NCBI RefSeq assembly: GCF_028009165.1
Contig: NC_079244.1
Coordinates: forward strand, 3,596,001-3,660,000
Direction of reading: 5' to 3'
Source of the DNA: Akanthomyces muscarius
Taxonomy: Eukaryota > Ascomycota > Sordariomycetes > Hypocreales > Cordycipitaceae
Length of the DNA: 64,000 bases
Shown piece by piece: positions 47,390 through 59,007 of this stretch. The position numbers and the translations under genes were made by a program. Below the pieces are notes generated by a model, which saw only the letters and a list, made by a program, of their open reading frames with translations, was not told the DNA's origin and ran no database searches. How positions within the stretch are numbered: position 1 is the first letter of the stretch; each line of letters opens with the position of its first letter.

Positions 47390-47673
47390 ACGCTTGCATA
47401 AATTGGTTTTCTTTTCTTTTTGGATTTACGTGCAGTTGCTTTGAGTCATGGATACCCAGCAGGCTCTTTGTATCAATCTAATACAGCCCGACGTCGCTGT
47501 TGATTTGTCATGATGTTATATATTGTCATATGCTGTATTTAGCGAATAATCTGATGCTTTTCGTTTTATATACACAAGCTGTTTCTTTGGGTAAATACAG
47601 CGTCTATCATGCAGATCTAAATATCGTACACTTTCTCCTGTCACGCATTCTCTCCACCTTTTTAACACCATCT

Positions 47674-48510
47674 TCATGACGGCATGCCCAACGTATTCAC
47701 CACCCACTGGTAGCTCCCCAGGAAAATGGCACCGCCTATCGATATCCACGTCACTCTCGGCGCCAGGCCCGCAAAGAAGGGCCGCACGCCCTCCTCTCGC
47801 GCCAGCCTCCCAAAGACGGTCGCCACCGAGACCCTCTCCGGTGACAGCATGACCCTCGTCTTGAGCACGTCGAGCGGCGTCGTCGACGCCGCCGCCACGG
47901 CGCCCGCCGCGCTCCCAAACAGCGCGCTCTCGGCCGCGCTGACCTGCTTCCGGCCCGTGACGCCGCACCGCCAGCGCTTCATGCCCTCCCACAGCGGAAA
48001 CTGGATCACGGTGAACGGCACCTCGCGGAAGACGGTGATGCCCCAGCCGCGGTACAGCTCCCGCCAGACGGCCGGCAGCCCGCCGGTCGCCGACGCGGCG
48101 AGGATGGCGCGCAGGGCCCGCGCCGACGAGCCCCCGTGCTGGCCGGCCTGCGCGCGCTGCTTGACGACCTCGGTGGGCACGCGCACGGCGCACGCGGCGA
48201 CCTCGCCGAGGCTCGCGGCGGCCATGTGCGTGAGCGCCTCGCCGCCGGCGGTGCGCGGGAGGCGCGACGCCAGGTATTGCTTGGTCGACTCGTAGGTGCA
48301 GAAGAAGAAGGCGGCGCCGGGGGCGGACCCGACCACCGCGGAGCCGATGCCCCGGTAGATGCCGGCGAAGCCACCCGAGGCGAAGAAGCCCGACGAGGAC
48401 TGCAGGCGCGTCTTGAGCGTGTCGAGCGGGAAGAGGGAGAGGTCGACGGTGGTGCCGGCGACGGCGCCGGCGACGAGGGCGGTGCGAAACGGCGTGGGTT
48501 GGTTGTCCAT
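47674..48510 (-). CDS. PET8: Mitochondrial S-adenosylmethionine carrier
   Basis: A 278-aa, single-exon member of the mitochondrial carrier family. The three repeats show [20 protein letters not shown] and [10 protein letters not shown]. The pattern of the first repeat ([25 protein letters not shown]…[21 protein letters not shown]) and TYESTKQYL match Pet8/SLC25A26. It imports SAM into the matrix for methylation of rRNA, tRNA and cofactors such as lipoate and ubiquinone. The start at 48510 is chosen because the upstream in-frame extension (to 48804) does not look like carrier sequence. GC content is very high. The next gene on the same strand upstream encodes a small probable mitochondrial protein. 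Confidence 0.93.
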   Translation of the reverse strand: MDNQPTPFRTALVAGAVAGTTVDLSLFPLDTLKTRLQSSSGFFASGGFAGIYRGIGSAVVGSAPGAAFFFCTYESTKQYLASRLPRTAGGEALTHMAAASLGEVAACAVRVPTEVVKQRAQAGQHGGSSARALRAILAASATGGLPAVWRELYRGWGITVFREVPFTVIQFPLWEGMKRWRCGVTGRKQVSAAESALFGSAAGAVAAASTTPLDVLKTRVMLSPERVSVATVFGRLAREEGVRPFFAGLAPRVTWISIGGAIFLGSYQWVVNTLGMPS

Positions 48511-49074
48511 TGCTCGGGTGTGTCGTGTGACGAGTAGGTTTGGGGGGGGGTCGGGAAGGCGTGGAGGAACAATTGGGCCCTTTGATGAGCCAATTGATTG
48601 GTAAAAAGGCCCAAACGGGCCGGTTGTGGGAGGAGGTGTCGCGTGCCGATTTAAAGCGGGATTTTTTGTTACTTCGTCGTGGGCAAAGCAGTCGTCGTTG
48701 CGTGATGGAAATTGGGGGAGTTTGGTTGGGGTCTTATCGATATCACGGCTGGGAGCGGCCGAAACAACGGAGCAACACCTCGGTAACCGGGCTACCCTGG
48801 ACAAGAAATACGCATTTTGAAGGGTTGGTTTCTCCGCGCTTGGAGGTGGTAATTAAATCACTAGACATCTATTTGATATGAAATCTTCGATGGTGTGTAC
48901 TTTCAAGTTTGGAGGCCGATATTGCTTTGATATGATCAAGTGGTGAGGTGACGCGTGCATGCATCGATAACCCGCATGTTGACATCACCACACATATTAT
49001 CTGTACGTAAAGTCCATAGAGACCATTTGTTTAAAAAAACACACAATGCTCTGTTAAGAAATTATGCAGATAGA
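48511..49074. other. Short intergenic stretch upstream of PET8
   Basis: Promoter of PET8 and 3' end of the small mitochondrial gene. No other feature is seen. Confidence 0.5.
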
Positions 49075-49475
49075 TTACATGCCCTCGTGGCTACTTGTTC
49101 CGCTCTTCTTGGACTCCTCGGCCATCTTCTTGGTTCTCTCCTGGAGCTGCTCGACCGACTCGCTGGCCGCGCCGTGGCCCTTGTCCGCCTTGACGGCCTC
49201 CTCGCTGTCCGAGGCGAGCTCGCGCTTCCAGTGCCCGGCGCTGTCCTTTTGCTTGCGGAGCGAGTCGAGCTTGTGCTTGTCCACGTCGTCGTCTGTGGCT
49301 GATTGCGTTAGTTTATTTTTCTTCTTCTTCTCCCCTTCCTGAAGAAGACGGGGTGCAACGTACTGGAGCTGGATTCCTTGTGCGAGAGGACGCGCGACGA
49401 GGAAAATGGCATGCGTGATGCTGGCAGAGCGGCGCAGCGAGCGACGCGGGGAAGAATGGTCCTGGAGGCAAGCAT
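49075..49475 (-). CDS. Small probable mitochondrial protein
   Basis: Exons 49475–49364 and 49298–49075 (intron 65 nt, branch ACTAAC) give 111 aa. The first 35 residues (MLASRTILPRVARCAALPAS…FSSSRVLSHKESSS) form a clear mitochondrial presequence: Arg-rich, no acidic residues until the end. The mature part is hydrophilic and charged, with KHKLDSLRKQKDSAGHWKRE, LASDSEEAVKADKG and QLQERTKKMAEESKK, ending HEGM. I recall this as a conserved short ascomycete protein of unknown function. In databases relatives may carry a 'pet8' label, perhaps because the true carrier gene is the neighbour; the protein itself is not a carrier (no membrane spans). Confidence 0.78.
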
Positions 49476-51338
49476 GATTCTGCTTGTCGCCTTGGTCAGT
49501 AATTGATACCGGTCAGTTGCAAGGATTGTGATCCGTACGTTGATTGGAGATGGGATTGATGGGACTGATGCGGTACAATGGGTGTAGTCGGATGTTTGGT
49601 GGTCGAAAAGAAGGCTGATGAAGAGTGTAAAGAAAGAAAGGAACAGGCAAACGGCCCATAAATGCTAAAAAGACGCATCCAATTGCCAAATGCCCATTTG
49701 CGTGCATCACAGCTGTTCCTGGTGGTGTTGTGACGTCAGCATGACAACAGCATCGGCTCCTGGCCCCCATTGAACCGTGGCGGCGACAACTTGGCGGATA
49801 CATCTTTATTCATCGATGCAGGGACACGGCAAGGGTCTCGATGATGAACCACTGACGGATCTCAACGTCGCAACAAGGTGGTCTCGTCGATGCTCCCATG
49901 CACGGCGCCAGCCTTGATCGTGAGCGTCGACGGCACGCTAGCCTGTAATCTACTTTACAACGGCAACACCTACAATTACAACAGTAGTGGTATACGTAAG
50001 GCACATCAATGTGTCAATGAACAACATATTAAGAGTAGAAAGTCATGTATTCATCTGCAGGCTGTCAAGCCGCGGTATCAACCAGCGCCGTATCCAAAAT
50101 ATGTGCACTTCAAAAGTCGCAACACCACGAAACTCAATGGTTCCAACAATAAGCCAGCAATAAAGGGCCCCTCTGCTACCATCAAATACCCAAATCATAA
50201 AAACCTCGCAGATGCTCCCAGGATGAAAAACAAAACAAAGTAACAACACATGCTAGTCCCATAGCCAGGGACAGAAATATAAAGGCAAAGATCAAACCCA
50301 AGGCCGAGAACCCTTCTCCCAGAAGATGCCAATAAACCAAAAAGTCTTGCCAAGCCCGCTCGCGGCAGGCAATACTAAATAATAAGGTAATAAATGTAGT
50401 CCCAAACCGAAATGATGGATGGACCGAATTCTCAAGTTGCTCGCCGTCATTTGTACAACAAATCAGAGAATGAGACAGAAGCGTCGCATTCCCAAAACAA
50501 ATCGTCGCACAGAAATAAGCAGCCGAAACACGGCAACGCAGAAAAGATAACACCAAAGTCGGCAGGCTTCGTTTGAAGAAGCGTGCTTCGGCTCGTCCTT
50601 GACGGCAGCCAACCCAAGAAACAATTGCCCAGGTGATGAACACCATGAATAATAAAAACCCGGTCGTATCCCCAGTCATAAAAAAAACACCGCCTTTCTA
50701 GAGTCTGTTTTGGAAATTTGATGCCGTGGAGCCTCATCTCCGTAATGAGACCACACAAATTTTTTGTGATGCGATGTGCCGCGCCCCAGACACAAGCATG
50801 CGAAAGCCGTAAAACGCAGACATCGCTTCGAGATCCAAATGTAAACCAATGTGTATGCAAAAAAACAAAAGTAGTTCTTCCGTGTCAAACGCCCGTGTAT
50901 GTCTCAAGTGCCTTATCGAGGCAGACAAAATGAAAATGGGAATAAAACAAATCCAAAGCAAGTGTGGTATCGATCTTTTTTTTTCGTTGAAACGCGCCGG
51001 TATATCCTCATATAAAGTTCTCGTGCATAAAACACTGAAACGGGGTATGTCGATTAAGTTGCTTGTACAGTGCGAGCCAGCAGTCGAGCGGCGGACGAGG
51101 CCTCGCAGTCCTCGCCGCAGGGGAATACTTGCTCTGCAAGAGGAGTCCAGCCAGGAAGAAACCACACCAGAATTGGTCGTTTTATTCTTTTCCATCACGC
51201 CCACCAGAAATGAACAGCGCCCGAAGGAATACAGGGAGGCATTCAGTCGGAAGTGGGGCCGTGGCAAGACGACCGCCTATTCCCGTCTACGCAGCGCAAC
51301 TCGTCAAGAGAGCACACGAGGCGGGAAGCGGCAGTGTC
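49476..51338. other. Intergenic region with 3' UTR of the 51-kb gene
   Basis: No gene is accepted. A minus-strand frame at 50182–50679 (165 codons) is hydrophobic but lacks family features. AT-rich tracts lie around 50000–50500 and 50850–51030. Confidence 0.4.
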
Positions 51339-51956
51339 TTACCAGCGACGGCCCATGTTCTGCTGCATCCTGGCGGGGGAGATGGAAGGGGGCGGGCTGG
51401 CCATGGTAATGCCGGTGAGGGGGTTGATGATGGGGATGGCATTGCGACCCCTGGCAGCGGGCTGGTGCAGTTTGAAGCTCGACTGCTGGCTCTGGAGAGA
51501 AGGAGGAGGAATGAAAGAGGGCGAGGCAGAGTTGAGCGAGAAGCCGGGAGTAATGGACTGCGGCTGCTGCGTGGGCGAAGACTCTGGCGAGTTGCTGGCC
51601 AGTGAGGATCGCTCCGACGAGGAAATGGAGACGAGCTGGAGGGACTGGTCAGAGAAGGTCGGGGAGGATGCGCCAGAAGAGTGGTCGCTACTCACGTCGC
51701 TCTCGGTCAGGAGACCAGGGCAGAACTCCATGTCATCTTCGAGATCAAACGAGCGGACGGCCTCGAACTTGGTGCGGAAAGCGGAGAGGGCGGCCGATTC
51801 ATTGATCTCCTTCATGCCACGGACGCCACGGAACTGCCGCTGCGAGTTTTGAGAGACGGAGAGGCGAGCTGTCCGGCGATTGCGACCGCCGTGGTGGTTG
51901 TGGGAGACGGGGCCGGGTTGCGCCGGCATGGCGCCATATGGGTAGTAGGAAGCCAT
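51339..51956 (-). CDS. Conserved Ser/Pro/Gln-rich ascomycete protein
   Basis: A 205-aa frame. Two blocks look conserved: RNRRTARLSVSQNSQRQFRG followed by GMKEINESAALSAFRTKFEA, then SFDLEDDMEFCPGLLTESD. The rest is a disordered Ser/Gln/Pro-rich stretch with LNPLTGITMASPP-like ending and the C-terminus QNMGRRW. I recall similar proteins as unnamed conserved ascomycete proteins, with no experimental role known to me. No signal peptide or membrane span. The upstream side has more than 5 kb without genes, and just before the ATG the strand is pyrimidine-rich, suggesting a long, possibly regulated leader. Confidence 0.72.
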   Translation of the reverse strand: MASYYPYGAMPAQPGPVSHNHHGGRNRRTARLSVSQNSQRQFRGVRGMKEINESAALSAFRTKFEAVRSFDLEDDMEFCPGLLTESDVSSDHSSGASSPTFSDQSLQLVSISSSERSSLASNSPESSPTQQPQSITPGFSLNSASPSFIPPPSLQSQQSSFKLHQPAARGRNAIPIINPLTGITMASPPPSISPARMQQNMGRRW

Positions 51957-54900
51957 GGTATGTATTGTGATGGTGTCCGGTGCGAATCGAAAACGGCGGT
52001 GGTAAAGTGTATGGGTCCGAAAGAATCGTGTTGGGCAGTGTGATGAACTCTATTTGATATGAAGATGGCGGAAAATGATGAAGCTATATAGCAAAGAAGT
52101 GTACAGCGGGTGATACAGAATGAAGAGATGAGAATGGAAGATGGAGAAGGTACATGGAGGAGGAGGAGGAGGAGAAGAAAAGAAAGGTTGGACAGTGGTG
52201 GGTGTGGGAGGGGGGATGGTTTCGGCTTGGGTGACCTGGGTGGGCGAGGAAAAGGTGGGTGTGAGGACGGAAATGTGGGCGGACAAGATGGAGGTATGCA
52301 CTGACGAGAATGCGGTGGGCAGGCCTCAACAGGCGGACAGGACAGTGGAATTCAGTGAGGACAGGCTGCTAATGGGAGGCTTACAGGCACCAGAGGCCCT
52401 GGAGCGAAGCGCTGTAGCACAAAGAAGCTTTGCGGCGAGCACGGCAGTGCCGGGGTTTGGGTGGAGGGTGGCATGGCGAGTGGGGCTGTGAGGCGAGTAT
52501 CGAATAAAACAACAGAAGCCGTATCCACCATGTTTGCCACTAGCCATTAATTGGTCAGTGAGGGGGCAGGTCTAAGCTGCAAACAGACTAGAGGGGATTC
52601 TGGGATTACTGGGTGGGCCCCCAACGGTACGGTGTGAGCTGGGCGTGATTGCACTGGGCTGTCCGGAGGGCTGACTGCTGGAACAGTTGTTGAGGTTGGC
52701 ACTGGCACCAAACCTGCTGGGCAGCGAGCTGGTTAGCCGTTTCGTAAGCTGCAACCCTGTCGTCGTGGTGCAATCAGCTTTTGTAGCTGGCCAGTGAGAG
52801 GCGCCGACGAGGCGGGCACCATTCCCACTTGGTAGAGCGCACGCACAGCCCAGCAGATGGCGAAGGCCCCGTTGCCACTGCTGCCAGGCAAATACAGTGC
52901 CAACACAGTGCAGCGGGAAACCCAACTCAGCCTGCGCAGGACTCTCTGCGGCGGCCATCTACAGGTCAGGCGGCAACTTGCAGGGGGCTGCACATCAGTT
53001 TTCATGCCGTAAAGGTGGCTGGGCGGTAGGCGCAGAAGGGAGCGAAAGAATTCAGGAGAACTTTACAAGTCGGCATTTTTGCAGAGCATCGTTGGACGAA
53101 TACTTTCGAGGCCAGATAACATCAACAACGTCAACACAAATGCAAAGGGCTCTACAGGCATGACCTCGGCCGCTCGAGGGACGAATGACCCCAGGCACTC
53201 TGCTCCACTGAGCATGCTGTCCTCCATTCCAGCAAAACAAAAAAAGTCACTTGACCGCTCTCGCCGCCTCGGGATGCTCCATAAAAACTGCGTCAGTTGA
53301 GCCCAAACCGGCTCAACCCTGCTGGAGAGGCTTGGGATTGGCAGAGCGCTGCCACGGCCCACGGTGTCTGCACTGTGTCCGCCCAGACGCCTGCTTCACA
53401 GTGCCAGCTTCTCCAGGTCCTCCCAGGCTCAGGGCTCCAGTGCTTGAGGCGCCCTGCCAGGCACAGCAGCAGCCACTGATCCCTGCCAAGACTGGCCTCG
53501 TCCTGCATGTTAGCGCCGGCGGTGGCGAAACTCTGGCTGGACGAGCAGTCGACTAGTGAGCTGCGGACAGACAGGCACAGCATCGGCCACGATGAGCGAG
53601 GGAGGGGAGCGTGGGGAGGCAGGCGTGGCAGGCAAGCAGTTGGCAGGGTGTCAGGGTATCTGCTCAGTCGCCGCCAGCAGGGGACGGCTCGCAGCAGGAA
53701 CTGGAAGCAGGGACGAGCACCATCTCCGCCTGCCCTGGGCGTCTACCCGACATGCAGGCCACTCTCGATCTACATGTGCATTCGTTATCACGACACCATC
53801 AGCCTACCAGCCAGCACCTATTCCTCAAAACTCCCACGGTTTCACGCTGCTCGCCTCTTCCATCAAATTGTGACCTAACCGAACCCATTGTTCGTATTGC
53901 ATACAGTCAAATGCTAAAGCTTACTCTCTCCCTCACCTGGATGACTCGCCGGTATCCTCATGACCTTCTCAGCGCCGATGCCGGAAAAAGAGGGGTACAT
54001 AGTATCAGATACGCCATTAACCTTCTTCCCCAGTGCCACCAGGCCCAGTGCAAGACTCAAGGGAAGAGGTGTGCTCGCTCGACATCATAACTGGCCGGTG
54101 GCCAACTGGCGCCCCGGTTCTAGGCTGCTGTGGGCTGTGCTGCGAGCGCATAGTGAAACCCGGCGACCCCTTTGGCCACTTTCGTCATGCCAGATGATGG
54201 CACTGTGGCTTGATAATGCCGACCTATTATCGACTCCCACGCATCTGCGCCGCTGATAGACTATATTCCGGCACAGTCGTCAATTGCCTTGGTGAGAGCA
54301 TTCAGCCCATCGAAACCGGCCGAAGCCAGTGACGTCCCTTGGCCTCGTATTCTGCATGGTATACAGTATCGCATATCGCAACCTTTGAGCTTCATCTCCC
54401 TTTTGTTCTTGTTCCACTTGGAGGGATCTCATACAGTGTCAAAACCTCACACAGTGTTCACCCCTCTTTGCGTCTACCTGCCTGCTTGCCTTTGCCTGCA
54501 CAGGGCCGAGAGCTGGGGAGAGCTCCAGCGATGTGAGACAAGGTCTCGAAACATGAGCAATCAGCCTCGCCCCCGATCCCTCTGCACCAAGCCTAAGCTT
54601 ATCCGTATGCCACCTCGCTAGGGTCAATCTCCTTGCGAAGTTGATGCATGCAGAACATGAGACAAACCGGCTGCTCGCTTGAACTGCAGCCAGTCTTGCT
54701 GGCGCATATCATCAATATCACCATGGACTATCGTCACAAAACTCATGCCATGGCTTGTCCTCCCGAGATTCACGATGCCATCGGGAGGAAGCAATGTCAG
54801 TACTCTAGGAGTTCACGAATTCCAGTACTTGCTCAATTGTTCCGCACAATATTGGCTTCCTCACCAGGCGACAGGATTACTTGACTCACTTTGTCCGGCT

Positions 54901-57293
54901 GGGGAATTCCGTCCGCCCCCGAAGCGGCATGCCATAACAGCTATCCCCCAACTGTCCCCAGTTCCGTTTCTTTTATTATTCTTCCAATTATAGATTTCTG
55001 AATTCTTCCCGCCCTTCACCAAGGCACACGGCTCCCTCCACCCACTTCGGCATGCGAATTATGGGTTCCTCACCGGCAACGAGACAAAACGGTCTTCGTA
55101 AAATTAATTATTGTCTCTACTTTGCCATTGTGTAGGAAGAGCTACGAATTTACCTCCACAATATTGTCCGTCTATCAAGGCGTTGCTCTGCCTGCCGCCT
55201 ACCCACTCCCAGCCTCCCTGTGCCACTGCCCGATCTGTACCTCGTACACAAGCCGACACTAGTTAGCAGCAGCTTCACGAACAATAAGCCCATGCAGAGG
55301 AGATATCCGGGCTTACGCCTGTTCTCAATCCGGCGAGGCAACGGGACTGGCAAAGGGAAAAAGAGAAACCTGCTACTCGGTTTAGATACCAGTCTCCGTA
55401 TGTTCACAGGTAGCACGACCTTATCAGCAACGGCCCTACGCCTACATTAGAACGGATAGCCTACTTGCTCACTCACAGTCGCCGTCGCCCACACGACATC
55501 CCTACGAGGACCTTTACTGGTCAGCCACATCATGCCGCTGCAGGAAGTTTTCGGGTCCTGTAGCACATCATGTACTGATAGGTACTGGCAGATGCGCAAG
55601 CAATGAGATACTACACTGGGTCTTGGAAGATGCATCTGCGGCACCAAGTACAGAGTACAAGTAGCTAGACCCGACTGGTAAGTTGGGCTGGTCACCACAT
55701 CCCTGTCGCTGACCGGGCTTAGAATCTGTAAGAATAGCCAAGCAGCGCTTTTTCTCGATGATGAGAGGAGGCTGGCAAGCCACCACCAGCGCCTAATGCG
55801 ATGCCCAAGAAAAAAAATAGTTCACCGCCACTCAACACACATCATGCGTGACTTGCGAATTTTTCTAGCCATCAAGTCTTCCTTCTTTTTTCAACCGGAT
55901 AGTATCCTGTGACATCCGGAGGTGCACGGCATAAGTAGTGCACCTCGCACAACCTGGGTAGTAAATCAAAAGAGGCAATTCGATCCGCAATGTAAACCTC
56001 GCTATATACCAGGAACACCCCCTTGTACTGCCATCGCAGATACAAGCCTCGTCACACTAGGAGTGGGCTGGTCCGACACCTTCGCTAGACAGCCAGGACA
56101 GGATACGACAAAGAGCGAACGCACAGGCAGTCCTGGGTGACATTGTGGTACGGTACATCACACGACGGCACATTTCAATATTAGTTAGAAATTAGAGGTC
56201 AGCTAGGATACTAGACCGCAGCTCAGATCGGTGGCGAATCATGCGGTCAAATCGGGTTTCACGGGCCGTGGCTGGCTGGACCCCCAGACCGGGAATGCGA
56301 CTTGACTTGGCGGCCAAAATATGCTCAGGTTGTCTTCTGTAGATGGATGTATAACGTAAAGTGGCTCATGGAATGTGCAAATTTGCTGGAAAGTGGCTTC
56401 CACATCGAAGAGCCTCGTAACAGTGCTTGATATGATACGGAATATGTGTCTGCCGCGACACGGACCAGCTTAAGGTACTGGCGAGAACAAGCAGTATACA
56501 ATGCTTGCCTCTATATAAAGCTGAGCGTTCATTGAGGAGAGAACGTTCAACTTGTCGTGTGTAGCAAAAGTAAGATCCAAGGATTGAAAAGACTGCGCGG
56601 GCTGCAGCTCTTGTTTCATTCCGAAAACGAATCTCTGGGACGGTTGTCTTTGGGAGTCGGATGATGCGGGCAGCTCAGCTAAGGCTTGCCGAGTTGTTGA
56701 GAGCGATTACTAGGCTGATACGGATGAGCCAGTCTAAAAATTAGACTGGAGATGCCTGGAAGAGCGTTTGCGTGTATGATTCTATTTGTGGTGTCATGGC
56801 CGCAGATATGGCCACTCATGGAGAACGACGAAGCACAACTATAGCCGGAGCTGCTGCTAACAAAATAAACAAAATTGATACAATGCGCCGATTATTCACA
56901 ATGAATTGTGAACGATGACCAGTGCATGTCTGCGCCGTGCGCTGTGGCATCGGCCCGATGTCAAGAATTGGGAAGTAGGACATGCTGCCCAGCCTTGGAA
57001 AGCGGCGGCTATCTGCCCACCGTGCAGCGTGAGCCACATCTTTGCTGAAGAGTCGATTGTCGACGAAAGAGCCATTTGATTTCACATTATTCGAGCCGAA
57101 GTACGGTCAGTACACTGCATCACTTACGCCAGCTTCAACGACACATTCTGTAACCCAAATGGCAGAGCTGCAATGTAATGTATGTGGATTTAAGTTGTAA
57201 CATCTGATATAACAGAACCAATTCAAACGCCATAATACGCCATAACCCATGGTATCATATGCCTCGTAAGAAACCTGCACTCCCTCAGGTCGT
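51957..57293. other. 5.3-kb gene-free region
   Basis: No protein gene, tRNA or transposon is recognised. From 52050 to 52300 the minus strand is CT-rich, likely the leader of the 51.9-kb gene. A TATATAAAG box occurs at about 56512–56520 on the plus strand with no evident gene behind it. Short frames of 60–120 codons are scattered without coherent features. Confidence 0.45.
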
Positions 57294-58350
57294 CTACCGA
57301 TCCAAGCTGCCTGCCTTGACAAAACGATTGATTTGCTCCCTCGTCAGCTTCTCATTGTACTTTTCGTAGCACTCGTAAAACGAGATAATCTCCTGAGTCG
57401 CATCCACCATAGACGCAATGTCGACCGTACTCTCGGCCAGCCACGCCGCAAAGTGCTGCACCCGGGTGATGCGCGCCTCCTGCTGCTTCTCACGCGCCTC
57501 CTGCCCGGAGACAACCGGCGGCGGGGGCGGCGGTAAACCGGCAATGCCGCCTCCTCCTGGCATCATGACACCACCACCCTGCGCCTGGCTGAGCGCGGCC
57601 TGCGCGGCCGCCAGCCCCGCTGCGGCCGCCGCGCCAGCACCCTGCTGCCCAGGGGCGACTGAGTTCGGCCGCAGAACCAATGCCAGCAGGATGGCGACGA
57701 GCGCAATGATATGCGGAGGGAAGAGTAGCGGCAGGTCGGTCATATAGTGGTCGTTGATGACCGACTTGGCAAGCTGGACATCCTCGTCGACGAGGGCCAG
57801 CTCACTGCGGAGCGAGGTGAGGGTGCGGTAGGGCTGGTGGACAATGAGCTGGGAGCTCATCTCGGATATGAGAAAGAACTCGCACTCGCCGATGCGCGAG
57901 GTGTCGAGGCCGATGAAGTCCTGCCAGAGCTGGCGCGCCTCGGTTACGATTAGGCGGATATGCTGCGGCGACTCCTCCATCTTGCAGGCGAGGTAGATGG
58001 CCGTTGTGATGACGAGGTACGGGTTCGTGCGGCGGATCTCGACGCGCGAGTAGAAACGCTTGAGGTAGACCTGGGCCGTGGCCATGGCCTGCTGGCGGAT
58101 CGTGAGGCGCTTGCCGAGGCGGATGAGCTCTAATGGGGAGGGAACAGGTTAGCAGGGTCGTGTCGGCAAGGGGACTGTGAGGAGACGCACGTTGGTTGAA
58201 GAAGATGGCGAGGTGCCGGGGCTGCGACAGAGGAAACATGCGCACCAGATCGCCATTGTCTTCCTCGAGCTTGGTGCGCATCGTGTTCAATTGGTCCTTG
58301 GTAAAGAGCCAATAGCGCCGCTGCGTCGAGTCCCAGTAGTTGGCCGACAT
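57294..58350 (-). CDS. SSN8: Cyclin C, Mediator kinase-module cyclin
   Basis: Exons 58350–58191 and 58129–57294 give 331 aa. The start MSANYWDSTQRRYWLFTKDQ is characteristic of cyclin C (Ssn8/Srb11). The cyclin box contains RLGKRLTIRQQAMATAQVYLKRFYSR, NPYLVITTAIYLACKMEE and HIRLIVTEAR. The second cyclin fold includes ECEFFLISEM, LIVHQPYRTL and HIIALVAILLAL, then an Ala/Gly/Pro-rich insertion (about 225–265) not seen in yeast or animals. Cyclin C binds Cdk8/Ssn3 in the Mediator kinase module and represses or tunes transcription. In filamentous fungi its loss affects conidiation and virulence. It is divergent from SAL1, with 657 bp between their ATGs. Confidence 0.94.
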
Positions 58351-59007
58351 GCTGGGCAACCGCCGGGCTGCCGCCCTGATGAAGCTCAGGAGAGGGGCCT
58401 TGGAGTCAGCATGTACAGGATCGGCCGGGATTCCTGGAGTCGTCGGCGGCTGGCTGTCGAGATCGGGGATGTCCGGTTACCGCATGCTGGTCAAGTTCTC
58501 GTTGCCAGTGTCGAGATGCCTGTACTACACGCAGATAAGGTAGGGAGATTCTGCGGGGCGATAAACTTGAGGAGTACACTAACAAACTCCCCAATAACTT
58601 GTATGGCAGAATGTTAGACTAGGTCCGAGCGGACGTCTGTCCACCAACCGGCGTAGCTGCAAATTGGCTGGCTGACCACCACCAGGTGCGGAGCACAGGT
58701 AGCTTGGCTTTCACTTTTTTACGTACCGACATGGTTTCCGACAGACAGGGAAGAGCCTCTTCGACGCCATCCGACGCTTGCCATCATTTCATTCCACCTG
58801 CATCAATACTACCACACAAGCTGCAGCAGTCTTCTTTTGTGTACCCTGCAGAGCAGCTTTTCAGCAAATAGCAGTCCCGCCCGACCATGCTGCTATAGCA
58901 TTGCGCCTCCGACAACGCGAAACGCGATCGACCCCCCCCCATCCAACACCCCGGGGCTCCCGACCGCCCCCTTCTAGACGACTGCCACGAGCTATGCTGG
59001 TGCCATT
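58351..59007. other. Shared promoter region of SSN8 and SAL1
   Basis: A 657-bp divergent interval with no gene. A run of nine C (58930–58938) lies close to the SAL1 start. Confidence 0.5.

Noticed and set aside
50182..50679. A hydrophobic 165-codon minus-strand frame
   Set aside because: No family resemblance, no regular membrane topology, and it lies in probable 3' UTR; left out as unsupported.
10322..55585. Recurrent TAGGTAC words (10322, 20401, 28102, 28370, 29234, 55579)
   Set aside because: Six or so copies on one strand in 64 kb is close to chance for a 7-mer, so no motif claim is made.
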